A stretch of 64,000 nt of DNA. It comes from Curtobacterium pusillum (GTDB taxonomy: Bacteria; Actinomycetota; Actinomycetes; Actinomycetales; Microbacteriaceae). The DNA lies in contig NZ_JABMCE010000059.1 in assembly GCF_013359865.1 (NCBI RefSeq), positions 26,761 to 90,760 on the forward strand, written 5' to 3'. This document shows, piece by piece, positions 56,055-64,000 of the stretch; the stretch's first letter is position 1; every line of letters starts with the position of its first letter. The translations under genes were made by a program, and so were the position numbers. The notes under the pieces are model-generated. The model made no database searches. It was given only the letters and a program-made list of their open reading frames with translations, and had not been told where the DNA came from.

Positions 56055-56881
56055 GGCTGGATCACTCCGAGCGACAACAACACGAGGAGAACGATACCGA
56101 GTGCGATCCGGTAGACGACGAAGGGCAGGAAGCTGCGCTTGCTGATGTAGTTCATGAAGGCCGCGATCACGACGAAGCCGACGACGAAGGCCACGACCGT
56201 CGCGACGACGGTGTCGACGACGCCGAACGGCGCGCCCGTGTCGCCGAGGCTCGTCGCGGCCTCGTACAACCCCGACAGGAACACCGCGGGGACCGCGAGC
56301 AGGAACGCGAACCGGGCCGCGGCCGGTCGGGTGTAGCCGAGCGCGAGGCCCATCGACACCGTCGCCCCGGACCGCGAGACACCCGGTACCAGCGCGAGCA
56401 TCTGCGCGAGGCCGATCAGGATGCCGCCGCCGAACGTCATGTGCTCGATGCGCCGGACCTTCCTACCGACGACGTCGAGCACGCCGAGCACGATGCCGAA
56501 CACGATGAGGACGATCGCCACGATCCAGAGCGACCGGAAGGTGGTCTCGATCGAGTCCTTGAGCAGCAGCCCGGCGATGCCGATCGGGATCGTGCCGAGG
56601 ATCACGAGCCATCCGAGACGCGCATCCGGGTCGTTCCGCGGCACGGTCTTCCCCGACAGGGACCGGAACCACCGGCCGACGATCCGGGTGATGTCCCGCC
56701 AGAAGTAGATGAGCACGGCGGTCTCGGTGCCGAGTTGGGTGACCGCGGTGAAGGCCGCCCCGGGGTCCTGCGCGTCGGGCAGGAACAGCCCCACGATCCG
56801 GAGGTGGGCGCTCGACGAGACGGGCAGGAACTCGGTGAGCCCCTGGACGAAGCCGAGGAAGATCGCCTCGAGGATGTGCAT
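56051..56881 (-). CDS. uppP: Undecaprenyl-diphosphatase
   Basis: 276-aa BacA-type membrane phosphatase that recycles the lipid carrier of cell-wall synthesis. Motif 1 [14 protein letters not shown] (residues 14-27) and motif 2 [11 protein letters not shown] are intact, and about eight helices are visible. ATG chosen because GAAAGG lies about 8 nt upstream; 14 open codons before it lack support. Coupled to mshC downstream. Confidence 0.96.
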   Translation of the reverse strand: MHILEAIFLGFVQGLTEFLPVSSSAHLRIVGLFLPDAQDPGAAFTAVTQLGTETAVLIYFWRDITRIVGRWFRSLSGKTVPRNDPDARLGWLVILGTIPIGIAGLLLKDSIETTFRSLWIVAIVLIVFGIVLGVLDVVGRKVRRIEHMTFGGGILIGLAQMLALVPGVSRSGATVSMGLALGYTRPAAARFAFLLAVPAVFLSGLYEAATSLGDTGAPFGVVDTVVATVVAFVVGFVVIAAFMNYISKRSFLPFVVYRIALGIVLLVLLSLGVIQP

Positions 56882-56941
56882 CGCGCGGGCCTTTCGGGGA
56901 GGACTGTCAGAACACCGCCACAACGGCGACCATGCACAATA

Positions 56942-58258
56942 TCAGTACGTGGCGAGCAGGTCCCCGAGGACTCGCCGACCGAACGCCAGCGAGTCGAGCG
57001 GCACGCGCTCGTCCACGCCGTGGAACATCGCCGGGAAGTCCACCCCGGCCGGGAGCTGCAGCGGCACGAAGCCGTACCCGGCGATCCCGAGCGTCGACAG
57101 CGCCTTGTTGTCCGTCCCGCCGGAGAGCAGGTACGGCAGCACCGGAGCACCCGGGTCGTGCCGCCCCAGGACGTCCCGCACGGCGTCGACCAGCGGGCCG
57201 CCGAAGTCCTGCTCCAGGCCGACGTCGCGGAACGACATCACGACCTCGACGTCGTCGCCCGCGAGCTCCCGCACGCGTGCGAGCACCGCTTCCTCATCGC
57301 CCGGGAGGCACCGGATGTCCACGAGCGCCTCGGCCGAGTCCGGGATGACGTTGTGCTTGTAGCCGGCGGTCAGCAGCGTCGGGTTCGACGTCGTGTGCAG
57401 CGCCGCGTGGATGAACCGCGAGGCCGAGCCGGTCGCCAGCGCCACCTCGTCCGGGCCCGTCACCGTCGGGTCCACCCCGAGGAACCGCGCGACCTCGGCG
57501 ACCATGGCGTCGGTCGTCGCCGACAGTCGCACCGGCCACTCCTCGCTGCCGATCCGGGCGACCGCGGCCGCGAGCTTCGTCACGGCGTTGTCGCGGATGA
57601 CGTGCGACCCGTGGGCCGCCGTGCCCTTCGCGACGAGCTTGATCCACATCAGGGCCTTCTCGCCCGTCTGCAGCAGGTACGCGCGACGGTCGCCGAGCGT
57701 GATGGAGTACCCACCGACCTCGCTGATCGCCGCGGTCGCGCCGGCGAAGACCTCCGGGTGGTGCTCGACGACGTGGTGCGAGCCGAGGACTCCCCCTGCC
57801 TCTTCGTCGGCGAAGTACGCGATCACCAGGTCACGCTCCGGAGCGCCCTGCTGCTCGATGACGTCCGACAGCGACGTCAGCATCATCGCGTCCATGTTCT
57901 TCATGTCGACCGCACCGCGGCCCCAGAGCATGCCGTCCTTCACCTCGCCGCCGAACGGGTCCACCGACCAGTTCGCCGGGTCCGCCGGGACGACGTCGAG
58001 GTGCCCGTGCACGACCAGCGCCGGCTTGTCCCGGTTGCGCCCCGGCACCCGCGCCACGACGCTCACCCGGTCCGGCTCCGACTCGAACAGCTGCGGCTCG
58101 AGCCCCAGCGCGCGGAGCTTCGCCTCGACGTAGTGCGCCGCCTCGGTCTCGCCGCGGGACTTCCCCTCGCCCCAGTTCGTCGTGTCGATGCGGATGAGGT
58201 CGCGAGCGATCGCCGCCGTGGCCTCGAGGTCGGTCGGGGTCGCCTCCGGGTTCGTCAT
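56942..58258 (-). CDS. M20 family metallopeptidase
   Basis: 438-aa zinc hydrolase. The metal ligands are in VVHGHLDVVP (His and first Asp region), WGRGAVDMKN (bridging Asp), and YFADEEAGG (general-base Glu and metal Glu). Resembles ArgE/DapE-type and carboxypeptidase G2-like enzymes; substrate not assignable. Cytoplasmic, no signal peptide. Faces the tRNA-Leu gene across about 170 bp. Confidence 0.93.
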   Translation of the reverse strand: MTNPEATPTDLEATAAIARDLIRIDTTNWGEGKSRGETEAAHYVEAKLRALGLEPQLFESEPDRVSVVARVPGRNRDKPALVVHGHLDVVPADPANWSVDPFGGEVKDGMLWGRGAVDMKNMDAMMLTSLSDVIEQQGAPERDLVIAYFADEEAGGVLGSHHVVEHHPEVFAGATAAISEVGGYSITLGDRRAYLLQTGEKALMWIKLVAKGTAAHGSHVIRDNAVTKLAAAVARIGSEEWPVRLSATTDAMVAEVARFLGVDPTVTGPDEVALATGSASRFIHAALHTTSNPTLLTAGYKHNVIPDSAEALVDIRCLPGDEEAVLARVRELAGDDVEVVMSFRDVGLEQDFGGPLVDAVRDVLGRHDPGAPVLPYLLSGGTDNKALSTLGIAGYGFVPLQLPAGVDFPAMFHGVDERVPLDSLAFGRRVLGDLLATY

Positions 58259-58429
58259 GCCCCCACGCTATCGGTCGGCACCGACCCCGCCGGAGCCCTC
58301 GACTCCGCGGGACGCGCCCGGGATGCGCAGCCGTGTTCATCGAGCGTTCAGAGCCGTGCTAGTGTCTTCTCTCGGCAGGAACGCCGGGGAAACAGCCCGG
58401 AACGACGGCCGACAAGTGAAGAAACACCT

Positions 58430-58515
58430 GTCCGGGTGGCGGAATTGGTAGACGCGCTAGCTTGAGGTGCTAGTGCCCGTATTAGGGCGTGGGGGTTCAA
58501 GTCCCCCCTCGGACA
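58430..58515 (+). tRNA. tRNA-Leu (anticodon GAG)
   Basis: 86-nt gene. The acceptor stem pairs GTCCGGG with CTCGGAC, the anticodon stem CTAGC/GCTAG encloses loop TTGAGGT, giving anticodon GAG (reads CUC and CUU), the long variable arm is TGCCCGTATTAGGGCG, and the T arm is GGGGG-TTCAAGT-CCCCC. The 3' CCA is not encoded. A TAGTGT -10-like element lies about 60-75 nt upstream. Confidence 0.95.
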
Positions 58516-58561
58516 CGCGAAATGGATGCCCCCTGGCCTTGCGGCCCGGGGGCATTTCGCG
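58516..58561 (+). terminator. Terminator after tRNA-Leu
   Basis: Nested hairpin starting at the tRNA 3' end: CGCGAAAT/ATTTCGCG outer stem, GCCCCC/GGGGGC middle and GGCC/GGCC inner pairing. Confidence 0.85.
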
Positions 58562-58810
58562 TTCGTCCCTCCCGGCGAGTGCCGCCGTCGCTTTCGCTCG
58601 GGGCGCCTTCCGCGGGCCGTTGCGACACCACGCCAGTCGATCGACGCGTGGAACGTCGGGACATGCACATGCAATGCGTGCGTGCGCATCGAGCGACACC
58701 GCCCGTGTCGATCGACGCGCACGGTGTCGGAAGACGCGCGCGCTCGACGGGCGGCGCGCGCACGACGGGCAGCGTGCGCACGACGGGCAGCGTGCGTGCG
58801 CGCGACCACG
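58562..58810. other. Gene-free GC-rich gap with short repeats
   Basis: Together with the terminator and palindrome copy 7 this makes about 350 bp without a gene between tRNA-Leu and NDH-2. It contains a perfect 18-bp tandem pair (58758-58775 and 58776-58793, unit GCGCACGACGGGCAGCGT) and two related GATCGACGCG blocks. No convincing coding sequence or RNA was seen. Confidence 0.7.
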
Positions 58811-58858
58811 GACGGACTGGAGGCGCGGTGCCAGCCGGCACCGCGCCTCCAGTCCGTC
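58811..58858. repeat. GGAGGCGCGG-family palindrome, copy 7 (best copy)
   Basis: Perfect 22-bp arms, beginning GACGGACTGGAGGCGCGG, around a 4-nt AGCC loop, 12 nt from the NDH-2 stop. This is the longest uninterrupted stem and a good reference for the family. Confidence 0.92.
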
Positions 58859-58870
58859 AGGAACGCGCGT

Positions 58871-60199
58871 CTAGGACTTGGTGACCTCGACGAAGGCCCG
58901 ACGCGGGTCCGTCTCCTTGATCAGCGAGGTCGCGTCGCGACCCGACACGGCACCGGTCACCCAGCCGATGACAATGCGGGCCTTCCGGTTCAGGGTCGGC
59001 ATCGCGTACACGTGGTACGCACGGTGCGCGAGCCACGCCAGCAGGTTCGTCATCTTGATGCCCTTGATGTTCGCGGCACCCTTGGCGACACCGTACGAGG
59101 CGACGGTGCCGATCGACGGGTGGCGGTACTCCTCGAGCGGCTTGCCCGTGATCGTCGCGACCACGTTGTCCGCGGCCACCACGGCCTGACGGACGGCGTT
59201 CTGCGCGTTCGGCGGGTAGTACGCCGGCTGCTTGTCCGCGGTGAGGTCGGGGACCTGCGCGACGTCACCGAGCCCCCAGACGCCGGGGACGACCTCGTGG
59301 GTCTCCTCGTTCTCCACCTGGAGCTTCGCGTTTGCAGCAAGGTGCCCCTTCGGGCCGCGCGGCAGGTCGGACGCGTCGAGGAGCGGGTTCGGCTTCACGC
59401 CGGCCGTCCAAACGATGAGACCGGAGGCGAACTCGTCACCGTCGGACAACTTCACGACGCCGCCCTCACAGCTGGGCATCGTGGTCTTCAGACGGACGTC
59501 GATGCCACGGGCGCGGAGGGACTCGAGGGTCCACTTCGACAGGTCCGGGCCGACCTCCGGAGCGACGCGGTCGAGCGCGTCGATCAGGACCCAGCGCGGG
59601 TGCTCCCCCGCCAGCGACGGGTACGTCTTGATGGCAGCCTGCGACACGTCGAACAGCTCGCCGATCGCCTCGACGCCGGTGTAGCCGCCGCCGATGAAGA
59701 TGCTCGTGAGCAGACGGCGACGCTCGTCCTCGTCACGGGTGGCAGCGGCCTTCGCGATGTTGTCGAGGAGCTTCGCACGGACGTACGCCGCTTCCTCGAC
59801 GCTCTTGAAGCCGACCCCGTACTCCTCGAGCCCGGGCGTCGGGAACGTGCGGGTGACCGAACCGAGGGCGACGACGAGCTGGTCGTAGCCGAGCGTGCGG
59901 TCGTCGCCGCCGGCAGTCGCGATCGAGACGGTCTTGTCGGCCGAGGAGATGCCCGTGACCTTGCCCTGGATCACGCGGGTCTTCCGGAGCGCACGACGCA
60001 GTTCGACCGTGACGTCCCTGGGGGCGATGTGGCCGCCGGCGACCTCGGGCAGGAACGGCAGGTACGTGTAGTAGGTGTTCTGATCCACCAGCGTGATGCG
60101 CATCGGAACGGTCGCCGCGTGCTTCTGCAGCTGCTTGACGGTGGTGTAGCCAGCGGAGCCGCCGCCGAGGACGAGGACGTGAGGGATGGAGTCTGCCAT
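58871..60199 (-). CDS. ndh: Type II NADH dehydrogenase (NDH-2)
   Basis: 442-aa FAD/NAD(P) oxidoreductase that passes electrons from NADH to menaquinone at the membrane without pumping protons. FAD motif LGGGSAGYTTVKQL (near 11-24), NAD motif IFIGGGYTGVEAIGEL (near 166-181), and a C-terminal amphipathic region around LLAWLAHRAYHVY for membrane attachment. It would feed the bc1 complex encoded at 15245-18837. ATG start. Confidence 0.94.
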   Translation of the reverse strand: MADSIPHVLVLGGGSAGYTTVKQLQKHAATVPMRITLVDQNTYYTYLPFLPEVAGGHIAPRDVTVELRRALRKTRVIQGKVTGISSADKTVSIATAGGDDRTLGYDQLVVALGSVTRTFPTPGLEEYGVGFKSVEEAAYVRAKLLDNIAKAAATRDEDERRRLLTSIFIGGGYTGVEAIGELFDVSQAAIKTYPSLAGEHPRWVLIDALDRVAPEVGPDLSKWTLESLRARGIDVRLKTTMPSCEGGVVKLSDGDEFASGLIVWTAGVKPNPLLDASDLPRGPKGHLAANAKLQVENEETHEVVPGVWGLGDVAQVPDLTADKQPAYYPPNAQNAVRQAVVAADNVVATITGKPLEEYRHPSIGTVASYGVAKGAANIKGIKMTNLLAWLAHRAYHVYAMPTLNRKARIVIGWVTGAVSGRDATSLIKETDPRRAFVEVTKS

Positions 60200-60231
60200 T
60201 CCCCCGGTCTACCGGACTTTGCCTTGGTGTG

Positions 60232-60462
60232 TCATGAGGCCGCGCCGCGACGCGACCCGTTCTGCGGCCGGTCACGGAGTCGCCACCACGCGGTCTCGGC
60301 GAGTTCGACGCCCATGAACACCCCGTACGGCGTGCGACGGGACTCGGTCAGCGAGAACCGACGCAGTCGGTAGCCGCCTCCGAAGCGGTCGATGATCGCC
60401 TCGGGAGAGGACTCCGCGTCCCGCTTGACGTACCAGGTGCGCTCGTCGACGGGCTCGATCAC
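60232..60462 (-). CDS. Small conserved-looking hypothetical protein, 76 aa
   Basis: A basic soluble protein with RTWYVKRDAESSPEAIIDRFGGGYRLRRF-type sequence (segments WYVKRD, GGGYRLRR, TPYGVFMGVELAETAWWRLRD). I do not recognise a named family. The GTG start overlaps the helicase stop by 4 nt, so it is translated as a partner of the helicase gene. No membrane helix or signal. Confidence 0.72.
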   Translation of the reverse strand: MIEPVDERTWYVKRDAESSPEAIIDRFGGGYRLRRFSLTESRRTPYGVFMGVELAETAWWRLRDRPQNGSRRGAAS

Positions 60463-62402
60463 CGGCGTCCGCCGATCCGGGAGCGCAGCACGTCGATGCG
60501 CTTCTGGATCTGCTCGATGCTCGCCTGCGCCACCGCCGGCCCACCGCTGATCCGCCGGAGTTCGGCGTGGATCGCACCGTGCGGCTCGTTCGAGTGCCGG
60601 GACCAGATCGACACGAGCCGGTGCAGCTCGGACCGCTGCTCCTTGATCGTCTGGTACATCGGGCGGTCCTGGGGCGCGGACGTCTTGGGGAGCCCGTCCT
60701 TCGGCGTGCGACCCTTGGCGCGCTTCGCCTGCGACGCCTGCCGAGCACGGAGCAGGTCGCGCACCTGATCGGGTTCGAGCAGGCCCGGGATGCCGATGAA
60801 GTCGAGCTCCTCGAGCGAACCGACCTCTCCCCCGGTGCCGAACTCGCCGCCGTCGTAGAGCACCCGGTCGAAGGACGCCTGCGAGTCGAGCGCCTCGAAC
60901 GGCTGCACCTCGAGCAGGCTCTCGGACGCGCGGTCCTCCTTGTTGGCCTCGGCGACCATCGCGTCTTCCGGGTTGTACATCCCGTCGTCGGCGTCCTTCG
61001 GGCGGTCGAGGGCGTGGTCGCGCTCGAGCTCGAGCGACGCCGCGAGGGCCATCAGCCCGGGCACGCTCGGGAGGAACACCGAAGCCGTCTCGCCGCGGCG
61101 CCGAGCGCGGACGAAGCGACCGATCACCTGCGCGAAGAACAGCGGCGTGCTGGCGCTCGTGGCGTAGACCCCGACGCAGAGCCGCGGGACGTCGACGCCT
61201 TCGGACACCATGCGCACGGCGACCATCCAGCGCGAGGTGTCCTCGGCGAACGCCTGGATCCGACTGGAGGCCGCGGCTTCGTCGGAGAGCACCACGGTGG
61301 GCCGCTCGCCGGTGATCTGCTGGAGGATCCGGGCGTAGGCGCGCGCCGTGGTGGTGTCCGTGGCGATGACGAGCCCACCGGCGTCCGGGACGCCACGACG
61401 GACCTCGGTCAGTCGCTTGTCCGCAGCCGAGAGAACCGCGGGCATCCACTCGCCCTCGGGTGAGAGCGCCGTGCGCCACGCCTGCGCGGTGATGTCCTTC
61501 GTCACCTGTTCGCCGAGGGACGCCGACATCTCGTCGCCCATGCGGGTCTTCCACCGCATCTGCCCGGCGTACGCCATGAACAGCACCGGCCGGACGACGC
61601 CGTCCTTGAGTGCCCGACCGTACCCGTAGTTGTAGTCGGAGATCGAGGTGCGGATGCCCTGCTCGTCCGGGGCGTACTGCACGAACGGGATCGGTGCCGT
61701 GTCCGACCGGAACGGGGTACCGGACAAGGAGAGGCGCCTGGTGGCCTTTGAGAAGGCCTCCCTGATGCCGTCGCCCCAGGTCAGTGCGTCGCCGCCGTGG
61801 TGGACCTCGTCGAGGATGACGAGCGTCTTGCCGCCGGCCGTGATCCGCTGGTGGACCTCGGGGTTCATGCCGACCTGGGCGTACGTGATCGCCACGCCCT
61901 GGTAGTGCCGGCCGAACATGCCGTCGCCGTTCTTGAACATCGGGTCGATGCGGATGCCGACGCGGTCCGCCGAGTCCGCCCACTGCCGCTTGAGGTGCTC
62001 GGTCGGGGCGACGACGACGATCCGGTCGACGGTGCCGCGGGCGAGGAGCTCGGTGGCGAGGCGGAGCGCGAACGTGGTCTTGCCGGCGCCCGGGGTCGCC
62101 GCGGCGAGGAAGTCGCGCGGTTCCGTCTCGAAGTACTTCGTCAGCGCTTCGACCTGCCAGGCGCGGAGCTTCGACGCGGTCCCCCAGGCAGCGCGGTCCG
62201 GGAACGCCGGCGAGAGGTGCTGCACCGCCGAGTTGCCCGCCGCCTCGGCCGCGGCCACGGCGTCGTCGTGGGCTGCGGCAGCGGAGCCGTCGGGGTCGCC
62301 TGCGTGCGCCGCGGTGTCGTCCCACAGCGCCGCGGGCTGCTCCCCTGCCCCTGGCTGATCGGTGTACTCGGCTGCGCTCACTTCAGACGATTCTACCGTC
62401 AC
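60459..62402 (-). CDS. Superfamily 2 DEAD/DEAH helicase
   Basis: 647-aa helicase with Walker A AATPGAGKTTFALRLA (near 101-116), motif II DEVHHGGD, SLSGTPFRSD, and late motifs VIGRFVRARRRGE. It resembles XPB/RadD-like actinobacterial helicases of unknown specific role. The GTG at 62402 overlaps the dinB stop by 4 nt. A TAGAAT lies just downstream of it and 8 nt before an alternative GTG at 62381, so a second promoter is possible. Confidence 0.9.
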   Translation of the reverse strand: MTVESSEVSAAEYTDQPGAGEQPAALWDDTAAHAGDPDGSAAAAHDDAVAAAEAAGNSAVQHLSPAFPDRAAWGTASKLRAWQVEALTKYFETEPRDFLAAATPGAGKTTFALRLATELLARGTVDRIVVVAPTEHLKRQWADSADRVGIRIDPMFKNGDGMFGRHYQGVAITYAQVGMNPEVHQRITAGGKTLVILDEVHHGGDALTWGDGIREAFSKATRRLSLSGTPFRSDTAPIPFVQYAPDEQGIRTSISDYNYGYGRALKDGVVRPVLFMAYAGQMRWKTRMGDEMSASLGEQVTKDITAQAWRTALSPEGEWMPAVLSAADKRLTEVRRGVPDAGGLVIATDTTTARAYARILQQITGERPTVVLSDEAAASSRIQAFAEDTSRWMVAVRMVSEGVDVPRLCVGVYATSASTPLFFAQVIGRFVRARRRGETASVFLPSVPGLMALAASLELERDHALDRPKDADDGMYNPEDAMVAEANKEDRASESLLEVQPFEALDSQASFDRVLYDGGEFGTGGEVGSLEELDFIGIPGLLEPDQVRDLLRARQASQAKRAKGRTPKDGLPKTSAPQDRPMYQTIKEQRSELHRLVSIWSRHSNEPHGAIHAELRRISGGPAVAQASIEQIQKRIDVLRSRIGGRR

Positions 62403-63649
62403 CCTTCGTCCTGCCGAGCGTGCGGAACGTGTCCCTCGGGCGCGCCGCGGACCAGCGATGCCGGCCGGAGCACGCCGGCGCCGAAGCGGGCGGCGACGGC
62501 GTCGATCGTGGTCTCGGTCTCACGCCACGGCGCGTCGTCGTCCCAGAGCGCGTTGCTCGCCGCGGCAGGCACGAGGTTCTCGCCGCGGACTCCGATGAGC
62601 CGGATCCGGTTGCCCGGCCGGTGCAGCACGTCGTAGAGCTCGACGGCTTCGCGGTGCAGGCGCTTCGCGACGTCGGTGGGCTCGGCGAGGGTGCGCGAAC
62701 GGGTCAGGGTGGTGAAGTCGGTGTAGCGGACCTTGAGCGCCACGGTCCGCGCCTGCACGTCGGCACGCCGCAGCCGCACGGCGACCTTGTCGGCGAGGCG
62801 CAGGAGTTCCCGGGCGACGTCGTCGCGTTCGGTGAGGTCGCGGCCGAAGGTCACCTCGTGCCCGATGGACTTCTCGCCCACCGCGCTCTCGACGACACGC
62901 GGGTCACGACCCCACGCGAGGTCGTGCAGGCGCTGCCCGCCGGCCGGCCCGAGCGCGGACACGAGGGAGCCGAGGGGTGTCGTCGCGAGGTCGCCCACCG
63001 TCCGGATGCCACGGCGTTCGAGGGTCTCCTGCGTCGTGCCGCCGACGCCCCACAGCGCGGACACCGGCTGCGGGTGCAGGAACGCCACGGTGTCGGACGC
63101 GGGCACCACGAGCAGGCCGTCCGGCTTCGCCCGGCTCGACGCGAGCTTCGCGACGAACTTCGTCGACGCGGCGCCGACCGAGCAGTGCAGCCCGGTCTCG
63201 GCGAGGACCGCCGCTCGGATCGCCCGGCCGATCTCCCACGGGGTGCCGTACAGGCGGATCGCCCCGGCGACGTCGAGGAACGCCTCGTCGATGCCGAGCC
63301 GCTCGACGCGCGGGGTGAAGCGGTCGAACACGGCCATCACGGCGGCGGACTTGTCGCGGTACTTCTCGAAGTGCGGTTCGACGATGATCGCGGCCGGGCA
63401 GCGACGCTTCGCCACGGCCATCGGCATGGCGGAGTTCACGCCGTACTTGCGGGCTTCGTAGGTGGCCGCGGTGACGACCGAGCGGTCCGAGTCGTGCCCG
63501 ACGATGACCGGCAGCCCGCGGAGATCCGGTCGGTCGAGCAGCTCCACCGAGGCGAAGAAGGCGTCCATGTCGACGTGCAGCACGGTGGCGGTCACGTCGT
63601 CGACGGGTGCGTCGGACACCAGCCGGTTGCGTCCGTCCTGCTTGCTCAC
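62399..63649 (-). CDS. dinB: DNA polymerase IV
   Basis: 416-aa Y-family translesion polymerase. Catalytic acidic residues lie in HVDMDAFFASVE (near 25-36) and LGIDEAFLDV (near 115-124); the helix-hairpin-helix region and little-finger domain follow. The C-terminus does not end in an obvious beta-clamp QL(S/D)LF motif. GTG start with a weak ribosome-binding site. Likely an operon with the helicase and the 76-aa gene; pafBC in this window is a candidate regulator. Confidence 0.93.
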   Translation of the reverse strand: MSKQDGRNRLVSDAPVDDVTATVLHVDMDAFFASVELLDRPDLRGLPVIVGHDSDRSVVTAATYEARKYGVNSAMPMAVAKRRCPAAIIVEPHFEKYRDKSAAVMAVFDRFTPRVERLGIDEAFLDVAGAIRLYGTPWEIGRAIRAAVLAETGLHCSVGAASTKFVAKLASSRAKPDGLLVVPASDTVAFLHPQPVSALWGVGGTTQETLERRGIRTVGDLATTPLGSLVSALGPAGGQRLHDLAWGRDPRVVESAVGEKSIGHEVTFGRDLTERDDVARELLRLADKVAVRLRRADVQARTVALKVRYTDFTTLTRSRTLAEPTDVAKRLHREAVELYDVLHRPGNRIRLIGVRGENLVPAAASNALWDDDAPWRETETTIDAVAARFGAGVLRPASLVRGAPEGHVPHARQDEG

Positions 63650-63686
63650 GCTGCGATGATGCCAGCAGCCGCCGACATCCCGGCGC

Positions 63687-64000
63687 TCAGCGCGCGCTCG
63701 TGGGGGTCGAGCGGGACGCGGCCTCCCCCAGGACGGTCGCGCGCTGCCGGTCGGCGAGCAGTGCGAGCGCCTCGTCGATCCGCCCGAGCGTGTGGGCGGC
63801 GGTCTCGACGGCGCGTTCGTCCGGACGTCCGGAGGCGTCGGCGACGGCGTCGTCGAGCAGGTCGCCGACCCGCGACCAGACCACCGTTCCGGCCGAGGGG
63901 CGCGGCCCGGCCACGATGCCGTCGGCCAGGTGCTGGATGGACGCCGCGAGGCGGTCGGCCGCACCCCGCAGGGAGGCGGGCGGGTCCTGCGGGGCCGCAC
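63687..64000 (-). CDS. Hypothetical protein, C-terminal part (partial)
   Basis: An open frame enters from the right edge (first full codon ends at 63998) and runs 103 codons to its stop. The visible part is helical and Ala-rich, with DRLAASIQHLADGIVAG and AAHTLGRIDEALALLADRQRAT. An internal GTG at 63914 could also begin a 75-aa product. No family recognised; lies 37 nt upstream of dinB on the same strand. Confidence 0.55.
   Translation of the reverse strand, partial: AAPQDPPASLRGAADRLAASIQHLADGIVAGPRPSAGTVVWSRVGDLLDDAVADASGRPDERAVETAAHTLGRIDEALALLADRQRATVLGEAASRSTPTSAR

Overview
The window is a compact, very GC-rich chromosomal segment of an actinobacterium, most likely Microbacteriaceae and probably close to Curtobacterium (inferred from gene content and order, not from a database search). 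Pointers are a mycothiol ligase gene (mshC), RbpA, the pafB-pafC-tatC-helicase order, a ctaE-qcrC-qcrA-qcrB respiratory cluster facing trpD, and frequent GTG starts with 1 or 4 nt gene overlaps. No phage, integrase, transposase, rRNA or CRISPR array was seen.

Layout. 1-7210: Holliday-junction and Sec export genes (ruvA end, ruvB, yajC, secD, secF), a rhodanese and the bifunctional (p)ppGpp enzyme. 7197-12368: an AbiEi-like protein, a ROK kinase, deoC, and an SDR/esterase/membrane-protein operon. 12459-15068: a Stealth-type phosphotransferase and a phosphodiesterase. 15245-19487: cytochrome bc1 (qcrCAB) and oxidase subunit III, divergent from trpD. 20804-25758: glycerol/dihydroxyacetone use (glpK, aquaglyceroporin, dhaK, dhaL, dhaM-HPr). 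26090-27954: a TetR repressor with a ketoacyl synthase and twin operators. 27988-30032: a camelysin/TasA-like secreted protein and an unusual signal peptidase fused to an ice-binding-like (DUF3494) domain. 30289-36804: small regulators and enzymes, including an arsR / Cys-rich micro-ORF / arsC arsenic locus and a frameshifted reductase gene. 36832-43457: small proteins, a UvrA paralogue, Nudix, SDR, NfeD/SPFH membrane pair, rbpA. 43561-51508: lnt, HelY-like helicase, tatC, pafC, pafB, FKBP lipoprotein. 51552-64000: trmI, HAD phosphatase, PAC2 protein, mshC, uppP, M20 peptidase, tRNA-Leu(GAG), NDH-2, a second helicase, dinB and a partial gene.

Links between genes. DhaK, DhaL and DhaM form a PEP-dependent dihydroxyacetone kinase, placed opposite the glycerol uptake and kinase genes around a shared control region with three palindromes. 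The ArsC present is of the mycothiol-dependent type, matching mshC in the same window. Two non-genic patterns run through the segment. One is a family of palindromic elements built on a GGAGGCGCGG/CCGCGCCTCC stem, with at least seven two-armed copies and several half copies. The other is many start codons lying 6-7 nt after a -10-like hexamer with no Shine-Dalgarno sequence, suggesting leaderless mRNAs.

Most likely to be new: the peptidase-cargo fusion at 27988-29394, the 24-residue Cys-rich arsenic-locus peptide at 35734-35808, and the repeat family, one half-copy of which overlaps the ribosome-binding site and start codon of lnt and another of which lies in the DhaM-HPr linker.
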